Source of the DNA: Deltaproteobacteria bacterium
Lineage (GTDB): Bacteria; Myxococcota; Kuafuiibacteriia; Kuafuiibacteriales; Kuafuiibacteriaceae
Assembly: GCA_011526105.1 (NCBI GenBank)
Contig: WYAZ01000197.1
Coordinates: 1-42,517 of the forward strand
DNA: 42,517 nt
Reading direction: 5' to 3'
Shown one piece after another: positions 1 through 7,175 of the stretch. A program made the translations under genes and the position numbers. Every line of letters starts with the position of its first letter. The first letter of the stretch is position 1. Under the pieces are notes generated by a model. It made no database searches and was not told the DNA's origin. It saw only the letters and a program-made list of their open reading frames with translations.

Positions 1-87
1 CTCGAGCATCTCGGCCTTCCGCACGAGGTGCCCACGCTGATGCCGGCGCGCGGCCCACCGGAGCTGGAACTCTGGCCGGCCGCGTGA
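1..87 (+). CDS. C-terminal end of an IS91-like transposase (partial)
   Basis: An open frame enters from the left window edge and stops at a TGA at 85-87. Its 28 residues carry the pattern HLGLPxEVPTxxPARGPPELEL. This matches, from memory, the tail that follows the Y2 transposase domain in IS91-family proteins (H-LGLPT-P--APAR-PP-). The catalytic part lies outside the window, so neither activity nor completeness of the element can be judged. It places a mobile element immediately left of the accessory island. The following 240 bases (88-327) show no convincing gene. Confidence 0.5.
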   Translation, partial: LEHLGLPHEVPTLMPARGPPELELWPAA

Positions 88-327
88 AATGAACGGGAGA
101 GGTTCGCTGAGGTGTCCACCGGACTGCCAAGGCGGCAGTGTGATCACATCCCGGTCTGGGCGTCCTTGGGTCCAGTGAATCACGAGACTCTGCGGGACCG
201 GAAGCGCCGGAGCCTGCTCCAACCCGGATTTATCTCAGGCCAGAGCCCCGTCGAGGCCAGGCATGACGCGGTCCGCGGTCCCTTGCAGATATAGACCCCT
301 TTGGAGTAGCTATCGGGCTCAAGCTCC

Positions 328-1790
328 GAGAGGTCCGAACCGCCCTGAATCAAGCCGCGTTGCGTCTCGGAACGTGCCCATAGAGCGTACCGTGTCTGGT
401 CGTGAACACGAGGCCGGTGGACGGTGTACCTTCGATGCCGAGATAGCCAGCATGGTGCTGGCGATGATGGGCTGAGCAAAGCGTAGTCAGGTTCTCCGGG
501 TTGTTGGGGCCCCCGTCTCGCACCTTTTGCAGGTGGTGAAGGTCGATGAGCAGCGCATTTCGGCAGCCTGGCACCGTGCAGCGGTGACCGTCCCGCGCCA
601 GGACGATTTGGCGGAGTTTGGGACTCACCGTTTGGAGCGTGAAGCCGAGGGCTTTGGAGGTCTCGCGCAACACTGCGCTGAGACCGCCTTGGCGGATGAG
701 GGTCCTAAGGACGGTGACCGTGGGCGGAGCGTCTTGACCCACGTGGGCCTGGGCCTCGTTTGCGTGGGCCTCCGCGGAGTCGGCTGGGGCAAGGCCGCTG
801 AGCTCGCCGTCGCAGCACGCGCAGTCGCGGATGGTCTCGGAGACCTCGATTGTTTCGCCGCCGACCGGCCGGAACGTACGGTCACATTCGGTGCAGACCG
901 TCACCGCGACTTGGTAGCCGGGCTGCTCATCGGGCGCGCGACTTCGGCCCAAGAAACCTTCGGCGATCGCCGCCCACACCTCACCGTCGGTGGCCTGGGG
1001 ACCCAGCGTGCGCCGGGCTAGAATCTCCGCATCGAGCAAGGTCGCCTTCTGGTCGCTGGTCAGCGTGACGACCTTCCGATGCGCGACGAGCAGAGGGTCC
1101 TTCTCATCGGTGGGGAGGTCGCCGGGCCTCAGACCCGAGACGAGCCGCTCCACTTCGCGGACGGTCTTCGCTTCCGAGGCTCGGAGCCACTCGAGTTCGG
1201 TCTCCGCGGTGGCCACTCGGACCAGCTCCTTGGTCGCGCTGAAAGCGCGGGCGCCGGTCATGAGCGCGGACCGTAGCGCGGGGAGCCCTTCGAGCGCCTC
1301 GGCCACCCGGGCTCTTTCTTTGGCCAAACGCGGTGAGTAGCCGAGTCGGCGTTCGATGTATTCGGCGAACGACGCCATGCCAAAGTGTCGATGGAGTCGG
1401 GCGCGGTGGGCGAGGAGCAGCCATCGGCCGATTTGTTCGTCGAGTGCGCCTTGCTGCTCGGCGAGACGGATGATCTGCTCGTCGATCTCAGCCAGGGTTC
1501 GCGGAGTTTCGAGTGCTTCGTGCATGTCCGAGGCAGTGTACACGGCACATCGAAGTCGACCTCGAAGCGGCGAGAGGCCATGCGATCGCAGCGTGCTCGC
1601 TGCCGCTCTGTGCGCGCGACGGGATCACGATCTCGGGTCCTTTGAGCGTTTCTTAGTTCGCGGTGTCGTTCATGGATCTGATCGCACGGGCAGGGCCTTC
1701 GATCTCGTCAAGCAGAAAAGAGGCCCATCAGCACGCAACGTCCTTCGCGGTGGCGTGCGTGGACGACAAAGGATCGCGGAATCTCCGAAG
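328..1790. repeat. Long direct repeat, copy A (carries HNH/DUF222 gene)
   Basis: This stretch can be aligned by eye to 5667-7129 at a constant offset of 5339 bases with scattered substitutions and no obvious indels. Identity is roughly nine bases in ten in the coding part and lower at the right end. It contains a complete minus-strand HNH endonuclease gene plus about 250 bases upstream of it. The left boundary is sharp near the shared word GAGAGGTCC. The right boundary fades near 1790. Both copies are in the same orientation, so homologous recombination between them would remove the 5.3 kb in between. Confidence 0.85.
350..1543 (-). CDS. DUF222-domain HNH endonuclease (13E12-repeat-like), copy A
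   Basis: This 397-residue protein has the layout of DUF222/HNH proteins: a helical DUF222 region (about residues 15-210), a CxxC...CxxC zinc-ribbon-like insert (C217/C220 and C241/C244), and a C-terminal HNH nuclease. The HNH part shows a CxxxxC pair (C322, C327), the HH doublet 336-337, N351 and the CxxHH of 356-360. The family is a multi-copy DNA-nicking or homing-type nuclease; its role in the cell is poorly known. The start is a GTG at 1541-1543; copy B has ATG one codon upstream in phase with the same N-terminus. It ends with RRNAA and a TGA, which copy B has lost. It lies inside a long direct repeat, which suggests it spreads or duplicates with its flanks. Confidence 0.88.
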   Translation of the reverse strand: MYTASDMHEALETPRTLAEIDEQIIRLAEQQGALDEQIGRWLLLAHRARLHRHFGMASFAEYIERRLGYSPRLAKERARVAEALEGLPALRSALMTGARAFSATKELVRVATAETELEWLRASEAKTVREVERLVSGLRPGDLPTDEKDPLLVAHRKVVTLTSDQKATLLDAEILARRTLGPQATDGEVWAAIAEGFLGRSRAPDEQPGYQVAVTVCTECDRTFRPVGGETIEVSETIRDCACCDGELSGLAPADSAEAHANEAQAHVGQDAPPTVTVLRTLIRQGGLSAVLRETSKALGFTLQTVSPKLRQIVLARDGHRCTVPGCRNALLIDLHHLQKVRDGGPNNPENLTTLCSAHHRQHHAGYLGIEGTPSTGLVFTTRHGTLYGHVPRRNAA

Positions 1791-1860
1791 GCTCAGTGGT
1801 CGGGCGAAGGCGTCGTGTCATGGCGGGGTGCCGGGCCACGTGAATGACGCCTCGACGGCT
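1544..1860. other. Non-coding stretch upstream of HNH copy A
   Basis: No supported gene is present. The first 250 bases are the upstream part of the long repeat and are similar to 6883-7129. The last 70 bases separate the repeat from the 3' end of the nucleotidyltransferase gene and show no recognisable structure. Confidence 0.6.
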
Positions 1861-2745
1861 TCACACGGAGGGCAAGCCCAACAGCTCGTGAAGGAAGTGC
1901 CTGAAGGCGTCCGTCTGAAGCTCTGTCCGATATTCCGAGTGCTCACGCATCCGAACGAAGCCAATGCTCGCCTCACTGGCGAAGTGCGTGCGAACGATCT
2001 CTCTGGCGGACTCGACCTGATGAGCTTGCCCGTGCTCCTGGCGCAAGTTCTTAGCTGCCTTCCACTCCTCCTCGGTCGCCATCCCGATGATCGTGTAGAG
2101 GTCGAGCGCGTGATGACGGCCGTAGTCCTTCTCGCTGTCGTCCTTTCGATCCCGGAGGGCGTGGAGCTTCATCAGCGCGTAGGTGAAGGGCTGCGGCAGA
2201 TAGACCTGGCCGGCGTAGGCCTGGCCGTTCGTGCGCATGCCCGAGAGCTCGACGGCCAACGGATGCTGTTCGATGCCGAGAGCCTCATCGGTCAGCCGCC
2301 CGTGAAGGCCAACCCCCGCCTTTCCGGCCGGCCGAACACGAGGCGGATTGATGTCGAGCTTGGTCTCGTCGACGCTTGGGTCGATCGGGCCGGTCAGCAG
2401 ATCGAACTTCACCTTCCTCCGTTGTCCGGCGATCTCCTTTTCGCGACTGAACTGGAAGTGCTTGGCGGCGTCGACGGACTCGCACCCCATCCGTTTCAGG
2501 GCGCCGGCCAGAGCCTGCGACCTTTTTCGATCTGCCAGCAGTTCGGTGCGCAGGAAGATATCGATGTCGTTCGTCGACCTGGCGGTCGGCAGTTCCTGCA
2601 ATAGCGTTCGTGCGCCGCTGCGTTTGATGTGCTGCTGCTTCAGGTAGACGCCGTAGCCTCCGCCGACGATGAGAGAGATGGACTCGTCGCTCAGCTCATG
2701 GAGGAGATCCAACAGATTCGCTTCGAGCGCATCGTAGGGACTCAT
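1861..2745 (-). CDS. AbiEii-type nucleotidyltransferase, putative type IV toxin
   Basis: This 294-residue protein has the hallmarks of the minimal nucleotidyltransferase fold of AbiEii-like toxins. A glycine-rich GGGYG loop (residues 28-32) is followed by the DxD pair D60/D62 in a STNDIDIF context, with a third acidic residue near D115 (KVKFDLL). AbiEii proteins transfer nucleotides to an acceptor such as tRNA and arrest growth during phage infection; the acceptor here is unknown. Its ATG overlaps the TGA of the upstream AbiEi-like gene in an ATGA arrangement (2742-2745), so the two are translationally coupled with the antitoxin first, the usual AbiE order. All key acidic residues are present, so the enzyme is probably active. 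The subfamily is less certain than the fold. Confidence 0.82.
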   Translation of the reverse strand: MSPYDALEANLLDLLHELSDESISLIVGGGYGVYLKQQHIKRSGARTLLQELPTARSTNDIDIFLRTELLADRKRSQALAGALKRMGCESVDAAKHFQFSREKEIAGQRRKVKFDLLTGPIDPSVDETKLDINPPRVRPAGKAGVGLHGRLTDEALGIEQHPLAVELSGMRTNGQAYAGQVYLPQPFTYALMKLHALRDRKDDSEKDYGRHHALDLYTIIGMATEEEWKAAKNLRQEHGQAHQVESAREIVRTHFASEASIGFVRMREHSEYRTELQTDAFRHFLHELLGLPSV

Positions 2746-3803
2746 CTCGGCGGGTCCTTAGGTCTGAGGATCTGCTCCTCCACCTGCTCGGCCGTCTCAC
2801 GCTCTCGCTTGTCGCCCCGCATCAGCTCCAAGTAGGTCTGAACGGGCGATGCGACAGGATACCCATCACGTCGTTCGAGATCGAAGTAGACGGCTGCATC
2901 GTTGGTCTCGACCACCTCGAGCGAAGGGAACGCTCGGGTCTCTTCTGTCTCGAGGTCGGCGAGAAGTGCATCGAGCCCATCGCAGTAGACCTGAAGGGTC
3001 TCTCCTCTCGCCATCGTTGCATAGTAGCCGGTTGATCCGGCGCCGGTCAGGGCGAGTCGGAGGTTCTTGCGGCCAGACTCCCGCTCGAGGGCGGCGATGA
3101 CGGATTTCTCTTCGGTCTCGAGTTTCCCGATGAATCGCTTCCGGATGACAGGGGGACGATAGTTCTCCGCCAGGTTGCTGAGCAGCATCTTCGGCTGAAT
3201 CAGGCTGATGCGTCCGGCGTCGCGGGCGATGATGAGATCTTCCTCGAGCAGCTTGAGCGCCTTCGAGACGGTCGACAGCGAGACGGCGCCGCCCCGGCGC
3301 CGAATCTCCCTCTCCACGGCTTGAACGCTCGTGAACAGCGGCGTGCTGAGGAAGACACGGGCGATGAGCGAACTCGCCCCGCTGTATACGTTCTTCAGCT
3401 TCTGGGATTCGCGGAACTGATTTGGGGCTCCCGACCGGCGAACGAGGAGTTTTGGCGGCACGATCACGATGCCGTTGCCACAAAGGTCGAGGCCGCTGAC
3501 GCCCCGAGCTTCGAGCTCGTCGAGTCGTTGCTCGGAGAGATAGGGGGCGAGGATGAGTGGGTTCAGCCCGGCGTTCTTCACGGCTTGCGTTTCGAAGATC
3601 GCGTTGCGCAGGGCTTTGGGGGTGGACCTGGCTGTGTACTGGACCCCAAAGGTGAAGGAGGTGTCTTGCCAACCGAGGCGCACGAGGGCATCGAGTTCGA
3701 GCCCCGCGGTGGAGGCCGGTGCTTCGACCACTTTGATCGAGAGGGGAGGCAGCTTCAGCTCGCCTGCTCGCAGTCGATCGATCGCTTCCCTTGCCGCCAG
3801 CAT
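2742..3803 (-). CDS. AbiEi-like antitoxin / winged-helix regulator
   Basis: This 353-residue protein precedes, and overlaps by four bases, the AbiEii-like toxin gene. Residues about 35-115 read like the N-terminal module of the AbiEi_2-type regulator family (LGWQD, LILAPYLS, GVSGLDLCGNG). The spacing resembles a degenerate PD-(D/E)XK fold, which is my inference. Residues about 140-200 form a winged helix (VEREIRRRGGAVSLSTVSKA then LKLLEEDLI). The remainder would be the toxin-facing C-terminal domain. Known AbiEi proteins repress their own operon through inverted repeats and block the toxin. An imperfect 12-base inverted repeat lies 58-90 bases upstream of this start. The ATG at 3801-3803 is preceded by a G-rich stretch about ten bases away. 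Confidence 0.75.
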   Translation of the reverse strand: MLAAREAIDRLRAGELKLPPLSIKVVEAPASTAGLELDALVRLGWQDTSFTFGVQYTARSTPKALRNAIFETQAVKNAGLNPLILAPYLSEQRLDELEARGVSGLDLCGNGIVIVPPKLLVRRSGAPNQFRESQKLKNVYSGASSLIARVFLSTPLFTSVQAVEREIRRRGGAVSLSTVSKALKLLEEDLIIARDAGRISLIQPKMLLSNLAENYRPPVIRKRFIGKLETEEKSVIAALERESGRKNLRLALTGAGSTGYYATMARGETLQVYCDGLDALLADLETEETRAFPSLEVVETNDAAVYFDLERRDGYPVASPVQTYLELMRGDKRERETAEQVEEQILRPKDPPR

Positions 3804-3861
3804 TTACCCATACCCCGGAGCGTGCAGCCAAGGGTCTGTCCTCAAGTCTATTTTCCTAAAA

Positions 3862-3893
3862 CATGTGATTTTCCGGAACAAGAAAATGACATG
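3862..3893. promoter_or_regulatory. Imperfect inverted repeat, probable AbiEi operator
   Basis: CATGTGATTTTC (3862-3873) and GAAAATGACATG (3882-3893) are inverted copies with one mismatch in twelve, separated by eight bases. The site lies in the AT-rich segment 58-90 bases upstream of the AbiEi-like start, where the promoter should be. AbiEi antitoxins are known to bind paired inverted repeats in their own promoters, so an autoregulatory operator is a reasonable inference. Confidence 0.55.
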
Positions 3894-3935
3894 ATTCAAG
3901 AAATTATAGGCGTGTTTACCACTGCGGATCTCGGA

Positions 3936-4016
3936 TCATGGCCCCGGCTCGGCAAACTCGGGTCGTTGCTGCGCAACCGGCGTTCGGCCGCCTATTTGGC
4001 CTCGCCGGGGCCATGA
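3936..4016. repeat. 81-base element with perfect 13-base inverted ends
   Basis: TCATGGCCCCGGC (3936-3948) and GCCGGGGCCATGA (4004-4016) are perfect inverted copies. Between them lie a small stem (GTTGC-TGC-GCAAC near 3964-3976) and paired GGCC words, so the whole segment can fold into a branched hairpin. It could be a regulatory RNA or DNA structure, a REP/MITE-like palindromic element or an operator. It does not match the attC core consensus. I saw no second copy in the window. Confidence 0.55.
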
Positions 4017-4215
4017 AGTCAGCGGAGATCTCCAATGATCTCAAATGACTACACGCGGACGCGTGGTCTCCATACAAGGTCGATCACAAGGTTCGAGCTT
4101 CGCGCGCGGCTGGCCGAACGAGCGGCGGCCCAGCCAACCTTCTCCGAAGACGTTGGGGTGCCCCGAACAATCGGCGGCGTAGAATACGCCGCTTTTAAGG
4201 ATGCATAACGCATCT

Positions 4216-4244
4216 TTGACATATGCGATTGGATTCGTTAAAAG
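4216..4244 (+). promoter_or_regulatory. Probable sigma-70 promoter of the DUF6036 module
   Basis: A perfect TTGACA -35 box (4216-4221) is followed after 17 bases by TAAAAG (4239-4244). Transcription would begin around 4250, essentially at the GTG start codon at 4251. No Shine-Dalgarno word precedes that codon. The transcript may therefore be leaderless. Confidence 0.5.
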
Positions 4245-4250
4245 ACGCAT

Positions 4251-4841
4251 GTGGACCGAAACGGGTTGATCGAGGCCCTGGAGACCCTTGGCGAGCTCCT
4301 CGACAGTCGGGACCAAGCCGCGGACGTGGCCGTCATCGGAGGCGGGGCGCTCTTGTTGGCGAAACACATCGCAAGACCGACCAAGGACCTCGACGCGGTC
4401 GCAATCCATGATGGGAACGCTCTCGTGTCCTCGGACCCTCTGCCCGAATACCTCCGAGAAGCCACTGAGGACGTCGCGCGCATCCTCGACCTCGATCCGC
4501 GATGGTTCAACGGAGGGCCGACGGACCTTCTCGAGTTCGGGCTGCCGGAAGGATTCCTCGAGCGGGCGCAGGTTCAGCAGTTTGGTACGTTGACCCTGCG
4601 CGTCGCCGACCGGCTCGATCAGGTTCATTTCAAGCTCTACGCCGCGGCTGATCAGGGGCCCGAGTCGCGGCACGTCCAAGATCTCCTGCGACTCTCCCCA
4701 ACGGAAAGCGAGCTCGAGACCGCAGCATCGTGGTGTCGGACTCACGATCCTTCGCCCGGCTTCGCGTCAGTTCTCGGAAGCTGTCTCGAGAACGTCGCTT
4801 CGCTGATCCGGAAAGAAGGGCAGGGCGATCATGAGCCCTAG
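4251..4841 (+). CDS. DUF6036-type nucleotidyltransferase, putative toxin
   Basis: This 196-residue protein shows the DUF6036 nucleotidyltransferase pattern. A GGG loop (residues 30-32) in VIGGGALLL is followed by D46/D48 in RPTKDLDAV and by the later signature FKLYAAADQG...HVQDLLRLSPTESEL (about residues 126-157). It probably transfers a nucleotide to RNA or protein; the substrate is unknown. The start is a GTG; no earlier in-frame start fits, and the distance to the GGG loop is normal. The 3' end overlaps the next gene by 11 bases, so the pair is translationally coupled. It is transcribed away from the AbiE-like pair across a shared 447-base regulatory region. Fold assignment is strong; the toxin role is an inference from gene pairing. 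Confidence 0.78.
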   Translation: MDRNGLIEALETLGELLDSRDQAADVAVIGGGALLLAKHIARPTKDLDAVAIHDGNALVSSDPLPEYLREATEDVARILDLDPRWFNGGPTDLLEFGLPEGFLERAQVQQFGTLTLRVADRLDQVHFKLYAAADQGPESRHVQDLLRLSPTESELETAASWCRTHDPSPGFASVLGSCLENVASLIRKEGQGDHEP

Positions 4842-5661
4842 CACGATTCTCGAATGCGCCGAGGAACTCTGCTGGCGAGCCTGGTGCACCCTCGGTGTGT
4901 CGGGGGTGGCTGAGCCCCTAAGTTCCCTCGCGATCGATCCGGAAGGACTGATCGTGCTCTCGGGGACGGTCGTCCGCGATCTTCGACTTCGGGACGAGCT
5001 CGTCGATTGGTGCAGTCAGTTCGATCGGTACATCTCGATTTCCCGCCTAAAGCGAGCGATCGGCTGTCTTTCGGACCCGCATGCCGACAAGGTGCGTGAG
5101 CTCACCGGGCGCATCGGGCGCATGGCAGCCGGTCCATGGCCCACCAACTCATCTCGAACGGTTCAAGAGACGAAACTCTCCGGCAAGTCGCGCCTGCCGC
5201 GACTCGATCAGGCTCCGCTCACCCATCTGCATCACCGGGCGGTATTCGGGACGACCTCGCGCGCCGAGGTACTCCTCTACCTACGACGGTGTAGCGGTCC
5301 CGTCTCGGCGGCCGAAGTCGCGGAAGGCGTCAGCTTCGGAAAGCTCGCGGTCGCCAGAACGCTCGATGAGTTCGTGGAGGGACGAGTCCTCGGTAGTTCC
5401 AGGCGAGGCAATCGCAATCAGTACACCCTTCTCCGACAAGGGCCGCTCGGGCAGCTCGCTGGCGATCTACCGGAGCACTTTGTCGATTGGGTGGGGTGGT
5501 CACAGCTACTGCACGAAATCGGCGTCCATAAGGGGAAGTCGGATCGCGTCCTCGCAATTGCGATCGCAAAGATCGCCTCGCAGATCGGCTTCCACGTCGG
5601 ACAAGCAGGGGATGCGGATGAGGTCGGGAGAGAACTGACCCGGATCGCGGAACTCGCTTAG
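4831..5661 (+). CDS. Winged-helix partner protein of the DUF6036 nucleotidyltransferase
   Basis: This 276-residue protein begins 11 bases inside the preceding nucleotidyltransferase gene. I do not recognise a named family for the whole protein. Residues about 143-200 look like a winged helix: a helix starting RAEVLLYLRR, a turn at SGPVSAAEVAE, a recognition helix FGKLAVARTLDEF, and a wing RRGNRNQYTL. The N-terminal 120 residues are helical with two RxxxR-type clusters. The likely role is antitoxin and autorepressor of the module, with the regulator downstream of the enzyme, the reverse of classical AbiE. Its last 156 bases are overlapped on the other strand by the extended C-terminus of HNH copy B. 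The ATG at 4831 is the only sensible start. Confidence 0.6.
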   Translation: MSPSTILECAEELCWRAWCTLGVSGVAEPLSSLAIDPEGLIVLSGTVVRDLRLRDELVDWCSQFDRYISISRLKRAIGCLSDPHADKVRELTGRIGRMAAGPWPTNSSRTVQETKLSGKSRLPRLDQAPLTHLHHRAVFGTTSRAEVLLYLRRCSGPVSAAEVAEGVSFGKLAVARTLDEFVEGRVLGSSRRGNRNQYTLLRQGPLGQLAGDLPEHFVDWVGWSQLLHEIGVHKGKSDRVLAIAIAKIASQIGFHVGQAGDADEVGRELTRIAELA

Positions 5662-6882
5662 CCCAGGAGAGGTCCGGACCGCCTTGGGTCCAGCCGCGCT
5701 GCGTCTCGGAACGTGCCCATAGAGCGTGCCGTGTCTGGTCGTGAACACGAGGCCGGTGGACGGTGTACCTTCGATGCCGAGATAGCCCGCATGGTGCTGG
5801 CGATGGTGGGCTGAGCAAAGCGTGATCAGGTTCTCCGGATTGTTGGGGCCCCCGTCTCGCGCCTTTTGCAGGTGGTGAAGGTCGATGAACAGCGCATTTC
5901 GGCAGCCTGGCACCGTGCAGCGGTGACCGTCCCGCGCCAGTACGATTTGGCGGAGTTTGGGACTCACCGTTTGGAGCGTGAAACCGAGGGCTTTGGAGGT
6001 CTCGCGCAACACTGCGCTCAGACCGCCTTGGCGGATGAGGGTGCGGAGCACGGCGACCGTGGGCGGAGCGTCTTCACCCACGTGGGCCTGGGCCTCGTTT
6101 CCGTGGGCCTCCGCGGCCTCGGCCGGGGCCAGCCCGCTGAGCTCGCCGTCGCAGCACGCACAGTCGCGGATGGTCTCGGAGACCTCGATTGTTTCGCCGC
6201 CGACCGGCCGGAACGTACGGTCACATTCCGTGCAGACCGTCACCGCGACTTGGTAGCCGGCCTGCTCATCGGGCGCGCGACTTCGGCCCAAGAAACCTTC
6301 GGCGATCGCAGCCCACACCTCACCGTCGGTGGCCTGGGGCCCCAGCGTGCGCCGGGCCAGAATCTCCGCATCGAGCAGGGTCGCCTTCTGGTCGCTGGTC
6401 AGCGTGACGACCCTCCGATGCGCGACGAGTAGAGGGTCCTTCTCAGCGGTGGGGAGGTCGCCGGGCCTAAGACCCGAGACGAGCCGCTCCACTTCGCGGA
6501 CGGTCTTCGCCTCCGAGACTCGGAGCCACTCGAGTTCGGTCTCCGCGGTGGCCACTCGCACGAGCTCCTTGGTCGCGCTGAAAGCGCGGGCGCCGGTCAT
6601 GAGCGCAGACCGCAGCGCGGGGAGCCCTTCGAGGGCCTCGGCGACCCGGGCTCTTTCTTTGGCCATGCGCGGCGAGTAGCCGAGTCGGCGTTCGATGTAT
6701 TCGGCGAACGACGCCATGCCAAAGTGCCGATGGAGTCGGGCGCGGTGGGCGAGGAGCAGCCATCGGCCGATTTGTTCGTCGAGTGCGCCTTGCTGCTCGG
6801 CGAGACGGATGATCTGCTCGTCGATCTCAGCCAGGGTTCGCGGAGCTTCGAGTGCTTCGTACATGTCCGAGGCAGTGTACAT
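5506..6882 (-). CDS. DUF222-domain HNH endonuclease, copy B with a 61-residue tail
   Basis: Residues 1-397 are almost identical to copy A, with the same CxxC...CxxC insert and intact HNH residues. The codon matching copy A's stop has changed from TGA to GGA. The frame therefore runs on for 61 residues through sequence outside the repeat. That tail lies antisense to the last 156 bases of the winged-helix gene and has no family likeness. The start is ATG at 6880-6882, where copy A has GTG. The nuclease core looks functional. The tail is best explained as a read-out created when the repeat joined this site, or as the result of a later point mutation. Confidence 0.85.
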   Translation of the reverse strand: MYTASDMYEALEAPRTLAEIDEQIIRLAEQQGALDEQIGRWLLLAHRARLHRHFGMASFAEYIERRLGYSPRMAKERARVAEALEGLPALRSALMTGARAFSATKELVRVATAETELEWLRVSEAKTVREVERLVSGLRPGDLPTAEKDPLLVAHRRVVTLTSDQKATLLDAEILARRTLGPQATDGEVWAAIAEGFLGRSRAPDEQAGYQVAVTVCTECDRTFRPVGGETIEVSETIRDCACCDGELSGLAPAEAAEAHGNEAQAHVGEDAPPTVAVLRTLIRQGGLSAVLRETSKALGFTLQTVSPKLRQIVLARDGHRCTVPGCRNALFIDLHHLQKARDGGPNNPENLITLCSAHHRQHHAGYLGIEGTPSTGLVFTTRHGTLYGHVPRRSAAGPKAVRTSPGLSEFRDPGQFSPDLIRIPCLSDVEADLRGDLCDRNCEDAIRLPLMDADFVQ

Positions 6883-7129
6883 GGCACGTCGAGATCGACA
6901 TCGAAGCGGCGAGCGGCCATGCGATCGTAGCGTGCTCGCTGCCGCTCTGTGCGCGCGATGGGATCACGATCTCGGGTCAGTCGAGCGTTCCTTGGTTCGC
7001 GCCGGCGTTGATGGATCTGATCGAACGGGCAGGGCCTTCGAACTCGTCAAGCAGAAAAGAGGTTCATCAGCACGCAACGTCAGTCGCGGTAGCGTGCGTG
7101 GGCGAGAAGGGATCGCGGCATGTCCGAGG
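5667..7129. repeat. Long direct repeat, copy B (carries HNH/DUF222 gene)
   Basis: Second copy of the repeat at 328-1790, same orientation. It begins only six bases after the winged-helix gene ends (5661) and fades around 7129, just before the IS3-family remnant. Differences from copy A are scattered substitutions, including many silent ones, so the duplication is not very recent. Confidence 0.85.
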
Positions 7130-7175
7130 CCCCGTCCTCGAGGGCGACGCGCTCATCGAGCTCCATCCCAAGAAC

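Larger units (their letters stand above)
3804..4250. other. Divergent intergenic region between two nucleotidyltransferase modules
   Basis: These 447 bases separate two divergent operons. The stretch 3845-3915 is clearly AT-rich compared with its surroundings. It contains two inverted repeats and, at the right end, a good sigma-70-like promoter, all listed separately. No open frame of substance is supported. It probably holds the control elements of both modules and could also encode a small RNA, for which there is no direct evidence. Confidence 0.6.

Noticed and set aside
527-1021. Plus-strand frames opposite the two HNH genes
   Set aside because: They are conserved in both copies only because the copies are near-identical; no motifs, and the HNH frame has all catalytic residues.
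3936-4016. Integron attC site
   Set aside because: Length would fit, but the RYYYAAC and GTTRRRY core words are not in the right places and no integrase is in the window.
6852-7175. N-terminal extension of the IS3 transposase frame
   Set aside because: The upstream part lies in the long repeat and has no transposase likeness; the frame is open by chance.
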